The notes under the pieces were generated by a model. That model worked only from the letters and a program-made list of their open reading frames with translations. It was not told where the DNA came from and made no database searches. A program made the position numbers and the translations under genes. From NCBI GenBank assembly GCA_964605715.1, contig CAZSDV010000034.1, positions 1-23,506 of the forward strand: a stretch of 23,506 nucleotides of DNA, read 5' to 3'. Shown piece after piece: positions 6,701 through 14,867 of the stretch. The stretch is from JAPUME01 sp964605715 (lineage in GTDB: Bacteria > Acidobacteriota > Terriglobia > UBA7540 > JAPUME01). The first letter of the stretch is position 1, and each line of letters begins with the position of its first letter.

Positions 6701-8363
6701 CGAGAAGCTCGTCCGGGAGGATTCTTGCACCTCTATTCACATTGAGGAATTTGATATCGAAGCCCGTGATACCAAGCTTGGTCCAGAAGAGATCACTCGC
6801 GATATACCAAATGTATCCGAGTCTATGCTTAAAGAGCTCGATGAAAGCGGGATTATCCGCGTCGGTGCTTACGTTAAACCCGGTGATATCCTGGTGGGCA
6901 AGGTTACACCCAAGGGAGAAACGCAGCTTACCCCTGAGGAAAAACTCCTCCGGGCTATTTTCGGTGAAAAGGCCGGGGACGTGAGAGATGCCTCGCTTAC
7001 GTGTCCTCCTGGAGTAGAGGGAATTGTGGTTGATGCTATGGTCTTTTCCCGCAAAGGAGCAGAGAAGGACGACCGCGCTCGCATTATAGAATCTTCTCAG
7101 GTTGCGCGACTCGAAAAAAACCTTTTCGATGAAGTCCGAATCCTGAACGACGAACGGCTCAAGCGTCTTTCAGCGCTACTCGAGAACGAAGTTCTCACCG
7201 CTGACCTACACGATGAAAAAACCAATAAGCGCCTACTAACTAAAGATACCAACCTCGACCGGGATGCCTTAAGTGGGATTTCCGCTCGTAATCTAAAACG
7301 CGCCAAACTAGGTCGGAAAGATCCAGCCCTATTTGAAAAGATTGATGATATCGAAGAAATGACCTCCAGGCAGATTGACATCCTACGAAAGATTACTGAC
7401 GAAAAGATTCAGAAATTAAAAAAGGGAGATGAGTTGCCGCCCGGGGTTATTAAGCTAGTCAAAATCTATATCGCCATGAAGCGAAAACTTTCGGTAGGCG
7501 ATAAGATGGCCGGGCGCCACGGAAACAAGGGCGTAATCGCACGTATTGTACCTGAAGAGGATATGCCCTATCTCCCTGATGGCACACCGGTAGAAATCGT
7601 ACTGAACCCGCTTGGTGTTCCCTCCCGAATGAACGTCGGGCAAATACTCGAAACCCATCTTGGTTGGGCATCGCACGCACTAAGGGAAAATTTCCGTGAG
7701 CTCATCGAAAAAGCCGCTCCCCCAAATCATCTCCGCAAGAAATTGTCAGAGCTCTACCAAAATAATGGTGATGGAAAAACAATCCAGAAAATGAGCGATG
7801 AAGATGCAGTTCGGATGAGTCGTGAGCTCGGCGACGGAGTTTTCTTTGCCACTCCGGTTTTTGACGGGGCTACCGAGAATGAAATCAAAGGCTACCTTGA
7901 AAGTTCAGGCCTCCCAACCTCTGGAAAAACCGTTCTTTTTGATGGAATGACCGGAGAGCGCTTTGAGCAGCCCGTAACCGTAGGCTACATCTACATGCTA
8001 AAGTTATCGCACCTGGTCGACGACAAAATACACGCACGTTCCATTGGACCCTACTCCTTAATCACACAACAGCCGCTAGGTGGCAAAGCTCAGTTCGGAG
8101 GGCAACGATTTGGGGAAATGGAGGTTTGGGCATTGGAAGCTTACGGCGCCGCCCATATCCTACAGGAATTGCTCACGGCAAAATCGGATGACGTATACGG
8201 CCGGGCCAAGATTTATGAAGCTATCGTTAAGGGAGAATCAGCTCACGAACCAGGCGTACCGGAATCCTTCAACGTTTTAGTCCGTGAACTCCAGAGTCTC
8301 TGTCTAAACGTAGAGTTAATCAAGAAACTACCAAATGCTCCGGAGGACACAATCCCGGAATAA
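3705..8363 (+). CDS. rpoB: DNA-directed RNA polymerase subunit beta, enlarged by two insertions
   Basis: This is the beta subunit of RNA polymerase. It has the rifampicin-pocket stretch (SSQLSQFLDQTNPLSEITHK, starting near residue 643), HYGRICPIETPEGPNIGL, the active-site lysine region GDKMAGRHGNKGV (about residue 1265) and a C-terminal FGEMEVWALEAYGAA. At 1552 residues it exceeds the 1342 of E. coli. A cysteine-rich segment at about residues 82-144 lies between DYSIGN and KYDVQECQERG. A second extra segment at about residues 472-548 lies between GRLKFNIKM and RTLEPEDF. Both are in frame within otherwise intact sequence, so this is a functional gene. The ATG at 3705 is chosen because AAGGAG lies 8 bases upstream; the TTG at 3699 would be only 2 bases from it. 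Confidence 0.97.
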   Translation: MINGHNGVSPVRIDFGKIQTAIPIPNLIGVQKKSYERFLQMDLLPSEREDIGLQSVLGSVFPINDFRNTSQLDFVDYSIGNWECKCGNLRGLYHLRCTCKKCGNAVITNPFKAGEVLCVKCGTYNKNAVTFCNKCGGPVGLQLKYDVQECQERGMTYAAPLKVTVRLTIYDKDEDAGTRSIRDIKEQEVYFGEIPLMTENGTFVINGTERVIVSQLHRSPGVFFESDAQKTYFLGKIIPYRGSWVEFEYDAKNLLYVRIDRKRKFLGSIFLRALGLKDDADIIRHFYRTEKVRLRNKALFWEVSQGLIGLKVAQDVKHPRSGQVLIHGGKKVTSLAYQELKKSRIKDIGVSSQDLAGAFSGTDIVDTSTGEILLEANKEITAEKLDTIQESSIKEILVFFPERDAIGPVLSQTLAKDTVKSTQEALIEIYRKMRPGDPPTVDAATNLFHSMFFDPRKYDFSRVGRLKFNIKMGSYSKLRNELDSNSSSMEIEKGGRFPAENFEIIVGQERMLVGKRNGNQFTALTRGYEGTRAAKHAEGTIVQVPLNQRTLEPEDFYLSIAYLLNLRKNSGGNFSTDDIDHLGNRRVRAVGELLENQFRIGLVRMERAIKERMSVYQEMPTAMPHDLINAKPVMASIREFFGSSQLSQFLDQTNPLSEITHKRRLSALGPGGLSRERAGFEVRDVHPTHYGRICPIETPEGPNIGLISSLSCYGRINEYGFIESPYRKVRNGRVVEYVTVTHQGGSSLGVGDQVEEEAVQKVNADLREQKRKPIKTAPYSFYRSAWEEDEHVIAQANVDLDEKGHIISELVNARQAGNFVLKNREDIDYIDVNPKQLVSVAASLIPFLENDDANRALMGSNMQRQSVPLLRAEAPWVGTGMEEVTARDSGAVVTCRRNGIIDSVDGERIIVRVEGNGHSGQLAREVGSDIYQLTKFRRSNQNTCINQKPVVRKGQKVAAGQVLADGCCTSRGELALGRNILVAFMPWRGYNFEDAILVSEKLVREDSCTSIHIEEFDIEARDTKLGPEEITRDIPNVSESMLKELDESGIIRVGAYVKPGDILVGKVTPKGETQLTPEEKLLRAIFGEKAGDVRDASLTCPPGVEGIVVDAMVFSRKGAEKDDRARIIESSQVARLEKNLFDEVRILNDERLKRLSALLENEVLTADLHDEKTNKRLLTKDTNLDRDALSGISARNLKRAKLGRKDPALFEKIDDIEEMTSRQIDILRKITDEKIQKLKKGDELPPGVIKLVKIYIAMKRKLSVGDKMAGRHGNKGVIARIVPEEDMPYLPDGTPVEIVLNPLGVPSRMNVGQILETHLGWASHALRENFRELIEKAAPPNHLRKKLSELYQNNGDGKTIQKMSDEDAVRMSRELGDGVFFATPVFDGATENEIKGYLESSGLPTSGKTVLFDGMTGERFEQPVTVGYIYMLKLSHLVDDKIHARSIGPYSLITQQPLGGKAQFGGQRFGEMEVWALEAYGAAHILQELLTAKSDDVYGRAKIYEAIVKGESAHEPGVPESFNVLVRELQSLCLNVELIKKLPNAPEDTIPE

Positions 8364-8420
8364 AGAATTTTCATCAAGAACGGGAAAAGCTTACCAACTC
8401 TCTTCTCGCATTACCCTGAA

Positions 8421-8425
8421 GGAGG
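8421..8425 (+). promoter_or_regulatory. Ribosome binding site that fixes the TTG start of rpoC
   Basis: GGAGG lies 5 bases before the TTG at 8431. The same frame is open upstream to an ATG at 8335 that overlaps the end of rpoB, but the roughly 32 extra residues do not resemble any RpoC N-terminus. The sequence after the TTG (YRSSPYDRVSPVVDFDSIRI) begins where RpoC normally begins. Confidence 0.75.
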
Positions 8426-8430
8426 ACCTA

Positions 8431-11400
8431 TTGTATCGCAGCAGCCCTTATGATCGTGTTAGTCCAGTAGTCGATTTCGACAGCATTCGTATTAGCCTAG
8501 CCTCACCGGAAAAGATTCGGTCGTGGTCGCACGGCCAGGTAACTAAGCCTGAGACCATTAACTACCGCACCTTCAAACCGGAACGCGAAGGCTTGTTCTG
8601 TGCCCGGATCTTTGGGCCGGTGACCGACTGGGAATGCTTGTGTGGCAAATACAAGCGAATGAAGCATCGGGGTGTGATCTGTGACAAGTGTGGCGTCGAA
8701 GTCACACTCTCTAAGGTGCGTCGCGAGCGCATGGGTCACATTGAGTTAGCTGCTCCCTGTTCTCACGTTTGGTTCTTTAAGGGGCTCCCAAGCCGCATCG
8801 GACATTTACTAGATATTTCCTTGCGCGACCTGGAGCGTATCCTTTACTTCGAAAGCTTCGTCGTCATCCACCCCGGTGATGCCCCGGTAAAGCAAAAGGA
8901 ACTTCTGAATGACGAACAATACCGCGAATTTTCTCAGGAATACTCCAGTAAGTTCCGTGCCGCGATGGGCGCAGAAGCAATCAAGGAACTTCTAAAGCTT
9001 GTGGATGTGGAGGAACTTAGGAAGGAAATGCGGGAGAAGATGCGGACAGATGCCTCCCAGCAAAAACGCATCAAGTTTGCCAAGCGCCTGAAAGTACTGG
9101 AGGCTTTCCGGAAATCCTCTAACCAGCCAGAGTGGATGATCCTCGACGTGGTCCCCGTCATACCGCCAGAGCTGCGCCCGCTAGTCCCGCTCGACGGCGG
9201 ACGATTTGCCACTTCCGACCTCAATGACCTCTACCGGCGTGTTATTAACCGTAATAACCGGCTAAAGAAACTTATGGAGCTCCACGCGCCGGAAGTGATT
9301 ATCCGTAACGAAAAACGGATGCTACAGGAAGCTGTTGATGCTCTATTCGATAACGGGCGTCGCGGGCGCATCCTGCGTGGGGCAAACAACCGGCCCCTTA
9401 AGTCCCTCTCTGACACGCTAAAAGGTAAACAGGGTCGTTTTCGGCAAAATCTGCTAGGAAAGCGCGTCGACTACTCAGGTCGCTCTGTAATTGTCGTTGG
9501 TCCGGAACTGAAGCTACACCAATGTGGATTACCCAAAAAGATGGCCCTGGAACTGTTTAAGCCATTCATCTACCATCAGCTGGAACTGAGCGGCCAATGT
9601 AGCACAATTAAGGCAGCTAAAGAGATCGTGGAACGACAGGAACCCATCGTCTGGGACATTCTGGAAGAAGTCATCAAGGACCATCCTGTCATGCTGAACC
9701 GTGCGCCAACACTCCATCGGCTAGGCATCCAAGCCTTTGAACCCGTTTTGGTTGAGGGCAAGGCAATTAAAATTCACCCCTTAGTTTGCACGGCTTTCAA
9801 TGCAGACTTTGACGGTGACCAAATGGCCGTCCACATTCCTCTTTCGCCAGAGGCTCAAACCGAAGCTTCAGTGTTGATGCTCGCCTCGCGCAATATACTG
9901 TCACCTGCAAGTGGTCAGCCCCTGACGGTCCCCAGTCAAGACATTGTGATGGGCTGCTACTATTTAACCAAGGAAAAACATGGAGCCCTTGGCGAGGGTA
10001 GCCTATTCGCTTCTTCCGAGGAAGTCTTCCTTGCGCTTGAAGTTGGCAAGGTGGAAACACAGACGCCGATCAAGCTACGCTATACCGGCCGAGTGATCAA
10101 CCTTACAACCTCGTACGACGACCAAGATGTGCTCCATACCGAACCTATTACTGTAAAGAATCACTTCGTCGACACCACGGTCGGCCGGGTAATCTTCAAC
10201 TCGCGACTTCCCGATGGCATGCCTTTTACTAATGGCCTCCTTCGAAAGAAGGGGCAAAATCAGATGGTTAACTACTGCTATCTGCGATTTGGGACGGAAA
10301 TCACAGTCAAGATGCTTGATTCGCTTAAGGAGCTCGGATTCCTTTACGCCACTAAGGCAGGGATTTCGATCGGTATTGACGACTTAATTGTCCCCCTCGA
10401 TAAGAAAGTGCTGGTTCGCAAGGCCGAAAAAGACGTGGTTGAGGTTGACAGGCAGTACCAGGAGGGGGCTATTACACATGGCGAGCGCTACAACAAGGTG
10501 ATCTCCATATGGTCCAACGTTACTGATCAAGTCTCAGATGAGATGTTCCGCGCCATGCAGGAAGAAGATACCGAAGGCAAGCACTTCAACCCAATATATA
10601 TGATGGCCGACTCCGGTGCCCGCGGCTCCAAGCAACAGATACGACAGCTTTCTGGCATGCGAGGACTGATGGCAAAGCCATCGGGTGAAATCATCGAAAC
10701 TCCAATCACAGCCAACTTCCGGGAAGGCCTGAACGTGCTGCAATATTTCATCTCCACTCATGGTGCCCGGAAGGGTTTAGCTGATACGGCACTCAAGACC
10801 GCCGACTCCGGTTATCTTACCCGACGACTGGTAGATGTTGCCCAAGATGTCATCATCGCAGATGTTGATTGCGGAACTATAGATGGTATCTATGTTGGAC
10901 CCATTGTTGAAAGTGGCGAGGTAATTGAGCCTCTGCGCGATCGTATCGTAGGACGTGTATCACTTGAACAGATCAAAGATTATGAAAATAAGCTCATCGT
11001 GGACGTCAACCAGGAAATTGATGAGAATCTTGCCAACACGGTTCAATCTGCTGGCATCGAAAAAGTGAAAATTCGCTCCGTGTTAACCTGTGAGTCACGC
11101 CGCGGGGTTTGCGTCCGTTGCTACGGACGAAATCTTGCTACTGGCCACAAGGTGGAACGAGGCGAGGCAGTCGGCGTCATCGCGGCTCAATCTATAGGTG
11201 AACCTGGAACCCAGCTCACCATGAGGACATTCCATATTGGCGGAACGGCAAGCCGAGTTGCTGAGCAGTCTACCTTGGAAGTGAAAAACTCTGGATTTCT
11301 TAAATTCCAGTCCCTCGTTACTGTACGCAATCAGGAAGGACACTTTGTGGCGATGAACAGGAATGGTTCAGTTGCGGTAGTTGACGATAGAGGACGCGAA

Positions 11401-12612
11401 AGGGAGCGCTATGCGGTGGTTTACGGGGCCAGGATTAAAATAAAGGATGGCGACCCGGTCCAAAAGGGAGAAACTGTGGCTGAATGGGATCCCTTTACCT
11501 TCTCTATTTTGACCGAGGTTGGCGGGATCGTAAAATTCAAAGACCTACATGAAGGGACTGCGTTGCAAGAAGAGGTAGATGAAGTTACGGGCCTTTCCCG
11601 GTGGGTAGTTGGTGAATCGGCTGACGAAAAACACCAACCGCAAATCTCAATCAAACCAGAAGGAAAAGGTACTAAGGGAATTAAATCCTACCTGATGCCC
11701 TCACGAGCCCACCTAATGGTCGCAGAGGGTGATCTGGTCAGGCCTGGAGACATACTCGCAAAGATCCCACGGGAAACCACTAAAACAAAAGACATCACGG
11801 GTGGACTGCCCCGAGTCGTCGAACTCTTCGAGGCGCGCCGCCCACATGAAACGGCAGTCATTACTGAAATCGATGGTGTAGTTCATTATGGGGATGTTGC
11901 CAAAGGCCAGCGAAAAATTCTGGTGACTCCAGATGGCGGAGAGCCAAAAGAATATTTGCTGCCTCGCGGCGTTCACATCTCGGTTCAAGAGGGAGAGCAA
12001 ATAAAAGCAGGTGAACCTCTTATGGACGGTCCGCGTAACCCCCACGACATTCTCGCAGTGCTAGGCGAAAAGGAGCTAGAAGCCTATCTCGTCGACGAAA
12101 TTCAGGAAGTATATCGCCTGCAGGGTGTCAACATCAATGACAAGCACATCGAGGTTATCGTCCGACAGATGATGAGATGGGTAAAGGTGGAAGAGGTTGG
12201 AGACACTGAATTCTTGCTCGATGAGCAGGTTGATAAGTTCACCTTCCGTACGGAAAATGAAAGGGTAATCAATGAGAAAGGGAAGCCCGCTACGGGGCGC
12301 CCTCTCCTACTTGGAATCACGAAAGCATCTCTCTCAACTGATTCCTTCATCTCTGCTGCCTCGTTTCAGGAGACCACACGCGTACTCACTGAAGCTTCAA
12401 TTCGTGGTTCAGTGGACCAACTCAGAGGCCTCAAAGAAAATGTCATTATGGGCCGCCTGATCCCCGCCGGTACTGGTTTAGACTACTATCGCAACTTTAA
12501 GCTAATGACTGACTCGGAAATTCCAGAACTTCTCCCCGAAAATGCAGAGGCTGTACCAGGCGTAACAACCTCAGAATCTAGCGAAGAGGAAGAGGCCAGA
12601 GCTCAAACTTAA
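8431..12612 (+). CDS. rpoC: DNA-directed RNA polymerase subunit beta'
   Basis: This is the catalytic beta' subunit, 1393 residues from the TTG start, close to E. coli length. The N-terminal zinc site uses C69, C71, C84 and C87. The magnesium-binding NADFDGD motif places the three aspartates at 459, 461 and 463. The second zinc site uses C814, C887, C894 and C897, followed by the bridge-helix/trigger-loop region GEAVGVIAAQSIGEPGTQLT and MRTFHIGG. All catalytic and zinc residues are intact. It follows rpoB by 67 bases. It ends in an acidic tail rich in Glu and Ser. Confidence 0.98.
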   Translation: MYRSSPYDRVSPVVDFDSIRISLASPEKIRSWSHGQVTKPETINYRTFKPEREGLFCARIFGPVTDWECLCGKYKRMKHRGVICDKCGVEVTLSKVRRERMGHIELAAPCSHVWFFKGLPSRIGHLLDISLRDLERILYFESFVVIHPGDAPVKQKELLNDEQYREFSQEYSSKFRAAMGAEAIKELLKLVDVEELRKEMREKMRTDASQQKRIKFAKRLKVLEAFRKSSNQPEWMILDVVPVIPPELRPLVPLDGGRFATSDLNDLYRRVINRNNRLKKLMELHAPEVIIRNEKRMLQEAVDALFDNGRRGRILRGANNRPLKSLSDTLKGKQGRFRQNLLGKRVDYSGRSVIVVGPELKLHQCGLPKKMALELFKPFIYHQLELSGQCSTIKAAKEIVERQEPIVWDILEEVIKDHPVMLNRAPTLHRLGIQAFEPVLVEGKAIKIHPLVCTAFNADFDGDQMAVHIPLSPEAQTEASVLMLASRNILSPASGQPLTVPSQDIVMGCYYLTKEKHGALGEGSLFASSEEVFLALEVGKVETQTPIKLRYTGRVINLTTSYDDQDVLHTEPITVKNHFVDTTVGRVIFNSRLPDGMPFTNGLLRKKGQNQMVNYCYLRFGTEITVKMLDSLKELGFLYATKAGISIGIDDLIVPLDKKVLVRKAEKDVVEVDRQYQEGAITHGERYNKVISIWSNVTDQVSDEMFRAMQEEDTEGKHFNPIYMMADSGARGSKQQIRQLSGMRGLMAKPSGEIIETPITANFREGLNVLQYFISTHGARKGLADTALKTADSGYLTRRLVDVAQDVIIADVDCGTIDGIYVGPIVESGEVIEPLRDRIVGRVSLEQIKDYENKLIVDVNQEIDENLANTVQSAGIEKVKIRSVLTCESRRGVCVRCYGRNLATGHKVERGEAVGVIAAQSIGEPGTQLTMRTFHIGGTASRVAEQSTLEVKNSGFLKFQSLVTVRNQEGHFVAMNRNGSVAVVDDRGRERERYAVVYGARIKIKDGDPVQKGETVAEWDPFTFSILTEVGGIVKFKDLHEGTALQEEVDEVTGLSRWVVGESADEKHQPQISIKPEGKGTKGIKSYLMPSRAHLMVAEGDLVRPGDILAKIPRETTKTKDITGGLPRVVELFEARRPHETAVITEIDGVVHYGDVAKGQRKILVTPDGGEPKEYLLPRGVHISVQEGEQIKAGEPLMDGPRNPHDILAVLGEKELEAYLVDEIQEVYRLQGVNINDKHIEVIVRQMMRWVKVEEVGDTEFLLDEQVDKFTFRTENERVINEKGKPATGRPLLLGITKASLSTDSFISAASFQETTRVLTEASIRGSVDQLRGLKENVIMGRLIPAGTGLDYYRNFKLMTDSEIPELLPENAEAVPGVTTSESSEEEEARAQT

Positions 12613-12677
12613 TGCTTTAACCCACCCTTCAGCCCTCAATTTCCCGAGACCTGAAGATTGAGTCCCCGGAGTAGACC

Positions 12678-12977
12678 GTGCGGATCAGTTGCTGGAAATG
12701 TGGTGAAACGATAGAGCGGGTAGGCGTGGACCGAGTGAGTAAACGGGAATCCTGCTCTAAGTGTGATGCAGATCTTCACTGTTGCCGCAATTGCCGCTTC
12801 TTTGATCCTTCCGTTCATAATCAATGTCGCGAGACACAGGCCGAATGGATAAAAGAAAGGGACAAAGCGAACTACTGCGACTATTTTGAGCCCGCGAATT
12901 CGGCCAGCTCTCCACGCAGGAACTTGGATTCTTCTTCTGGGATTAAGAAGCGGTTTAATGACTTATTCAATGTGTGA
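12678..12977 (+). CDS. Small cysteine-rich (probable zinc-binding) protein of unknown function
   Basis: The 99-residue protein has nine cysteines in its first 67 residues: C5, C8, C26, C29, C35, C36, C39, C50 and C67. The core reads CDADLHCCRNCRFFDP then CxxT...NYCDYFEP. The spacing suggests two zinc sites, the first a CxxC-x17-CxxC ribbon. The last 30 residues are polar and probably flexible. I recall similar short proteins with a HCCRNCRFYDP-type core in several bacterial phyla but know no assigned function. The GTG start is supported by GGAG a few bases upstream. It follows rpoC by 65 bases on the same strand and could be read through from it. Confidence 0.8.
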   Translation: MRISCWKCGETIERVGVDRVSKRESCSKCDADLHCCRNCRFFDPSVHNQCRETQAEWIKERDKANYCDYFEPANSASSPRRNLDSSSGIKKRFNDLFNV

Positions 12978-13015
12978 ATAATAGCCTGCCGAACTACCCT
13001 AAGGTCGGTTGGTTG

Positions 13016-14476
13016 CTAGGAGAGCTCAAAGCCGCCATCCTTTTCAAAAGCTCGGGCCAGCTGCAACAGTGAAGCCTCTTCAAAGTGCCTGCCAATCAAC
13101 TGCATACCAACCGGCAGCTGAGGAAAACCATGCTTCGACGCCGTCTTGCCACAGGGCACTGATATTCCTGGCAATCCGGCCAGACTAGCTGTCACAGTGT
13201 AGATATCTGCCAAATACATTGCCAAAGGATCATTAATTATCTCTCCAATTTTAAAAGCGGGAAACGGTGAGGTGGGGGTAAGAACAACGTCCACTTTCTC
13301 AAAAGCATCCAAGTAGTCCCGGGTAATCAGCGTTCGCACTTTTTGTGCCTTCCGGTAGTAAGCATCATAGTAGCCAGAACTGAGCACATAGGTCCCAAGC
13401 ATAATTCGGCGTTTAACTTCGGGACCGAAGCCACCATCACGAGTTTTTTTGTACATATCCCTCAAGCCACCGTACCCTCCCGAACGAAAACCGTACCGTA
13501 CGCCGTCATAGCGAGCCAGGTTAGAGCTAGCCTCTGCGGTGCAGATGATGTAGTAGCATGCCACTGCATATTCGGTATGAGGCATGCGAATAGAAACCAT
13601 CTTGCAGCCGAGCTTCTCAAGCACCTTCATGCTCTTTTGGATGTTATCGCCAACACATGAGCTTAGCCCATTGAAGCATTCCTCCGGAATTCCTACTTTA
13701 AAAGAGCGTGCACCATTCTCGATTGTGGCAAGGTAATCAGGTACAGGCAACTTGGCCGCGGTCGAATCCAGTGGATCTGGGCCGGAAATTACATGCAGAA
13801 CGTGGGCTAAGTCGCGGACTGAACGTCCGAAAGGGCCAATGTGGTCTAATGATGAAGCAAATGCCACAAGACCGTAGCGGGAAACCCTTCCGTAGGTCCC
13901 CATCATTCCAGCTACACCACAAAATGAAGCTGGCTGGCGAATAGAGCCGCCCGTGTCAGATCCAAGTGCAGCCACGGCCAGATTGGCAGCCACGGCAGCG
14001 GCCGAGCCTCCACTTGAACCTCCAGGCACTCGCTCTAGATCTCTCGGATTACAAGTAGGGGAAAAACCAGAATTTTCAGTTGAGGACCCCATTGCAAATT
14101 CATCGCAATTGGCCTTGCCAAGAAATACCGCCCCAGCCGAGTCCAGTCTCTGGACAGAAGTGGCATCATAGGGTGCGATAAACTCTGCCAACATTTTGGC
14201 AGCACAAGTAGTCTTAACTCCCTTTGTCAGGATCACATCCTTAATGGCCATGGGTACTCCTGCCAAGGGGGGAAGTTTTCCTTCTGTGGCAATCCTTTCA
14301 TCCACAGCCTGCGCCTGAGCTAAGGCCTTCTCAGGGGCCACGGTAAGATAGGAACAAATTTTTACATCCTTCTCCTTGATCTGTTCCAGATGCTCCTGGG
14401 CAATCTCAACAGCAGACGCCTTGCGCTTACTGAGCAGGTTGGAGATCTCATCGATAGTAAGATTGGTTAAATCCAC
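13016..14476 (-). CDS. gatA: Asp-tRNA(Asn)/Glu-tRNA(Gln) amidotransferase subunit A
   Basis: GatA releases ammonia from glutamine for the GatCAB complex, which converts Glu-tRNA(Gln) and/or Asp-tRNA(Asn) to the amidated form. It is an amidase-signature enzyme. From the GTG start the catalytic Ser-cisSer-Lys triad falls at K79, S154 and S178, within MAIKDV, VPGGSSGGSAAAV and SDTGGSIRQPA. These are the numbers I recall for Staphylococcus GatA, and the length is 486 residues. A longer reading from TTG at 14563, one base after the gatC stop, would add 29 non-conserved residues and cannot be excluded. One oddity is MMGTYGRVSRYG where most GatA proteins have LKPTYGRVSRYG. It belongs to the dciA-like, gatC, gatA operon. 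Confidence 0.95.
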   Translation of the reverse strand: MDLTNLTIDEISNLLSKRKASAVEIAQEHLEQIKEKDVKICSYLTVAPEKALAQAQAVDERIATEGKLPPLAGVPMAIKDVILTKGVKTTCAAKMLAEFIAPYDATSVQRLDSAGAVFLGKANCDEFAMGSSTENSGFSPTCNPRDLERVPGGSSGGSAAAVAANLAVAALGSDTGGSIRQPASFCGVAGMMGTYGRVSRYGLVAFASSLDHIGPFGRSVRDLAHVLHVISGPDPLDSTAAKLPVPDYLATIENGARSFKVGIPEECFNGLSSCVGDNIQKSMKVLEKLGCKMVSIRMPHTEYAVACYYIICTAEASSNLARYDGVRYGFRSGGYGGLRDMYKKTRDGGFGPEVKRRIMLGTYVLSSGYYDAYYRKAQKVRTLITRDYLDAFEKVDVVLTPTSPFPAFKIGEIINDPLAMYLADIYTVTASLAGLPGISVPCGKTASKHGFPQLPVGMQLIGRHFEEASLLQLARAFEKDGGFELS

Positions 14477-14564
14477 AGCAGGAAAATAACTCTTTCTAGC
14501 AAAGGTGTGGTGGAAGCTGGCGTCACAAACTGAAACTCTACCTGTGCACTGCTCAACCCCCAAG

Positions 14565-14867
14565 TTATTCTTTCTCGATTACCTGGGGAACCTTAAAATA
14601 GCCAGGGCCTTGCTCAGGAGCGTTTTGCAACGCCTCCTTGGAATCAAAGGTTTTGTGTGATTGGTCACCACGCATGGACGAATTTTCGTCAGTAGGATAG
14701 GTAACCTGAGCCATTGGATTCACTCCATTCGTATCCAATTGTTTCAACTTTTCCATATACGCAAGGACAGAATCAAGCTGAGGAATGAATATTTTCAGCT
14801 CCTCGTCGGTTAACTCCAAGTGAGCCAATTCCGCAACATACCGAGCGTCCTTTTCACTTAGTGCCAT
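14565..14867 (-). CDS. gatC: Asp-tRNA(Asn)/Glu-tRNA(Gln) amidotransferase subunit C
   Basis: This 100-residue protein wraps around GatA and stabilises the GatA-GatB interface. The sequence has the family pattern: MALSEKDARYVAELAHLEL at the N-terminus, then EELKIFIPQLDSVLAYMEKL and LDTNGVNPMAQVT, and a C-terminal GPGYFKVPQVI. Its ATG overlaps the last 10 bases of the upstream dciA-like gene, and AAAGGA precedes the start, so the genes look translationally coupled. gatA follows immediately. No gatB is in the window. Confidence 0.95.
   Translation of the reverse strand: MALSEKDARYVAELAHLELTDEELKIFIPQLDSVLAYMEKLKQLDTNGVNPMAQVTYPTDENSSMRGDQSHKTFDSKEALQNAPEQGPGYFKVPQVIEKE

Noticed and set aside
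8335..8430. Longer rpoC starting at the ATG overlapping rpoB
   Set aside because: The added 32 residues do not match any RpoC. The TTG at 8431 has an ideal GGAGG and begins at the conserved N-terminus.
12627..12662. H-type pseudoknot after rpoC
   Set aside because: The interleaved stems would leave no bases to cross one 6-bp stem, which is sterically unlikely. Alternative hairpins are a better reading.
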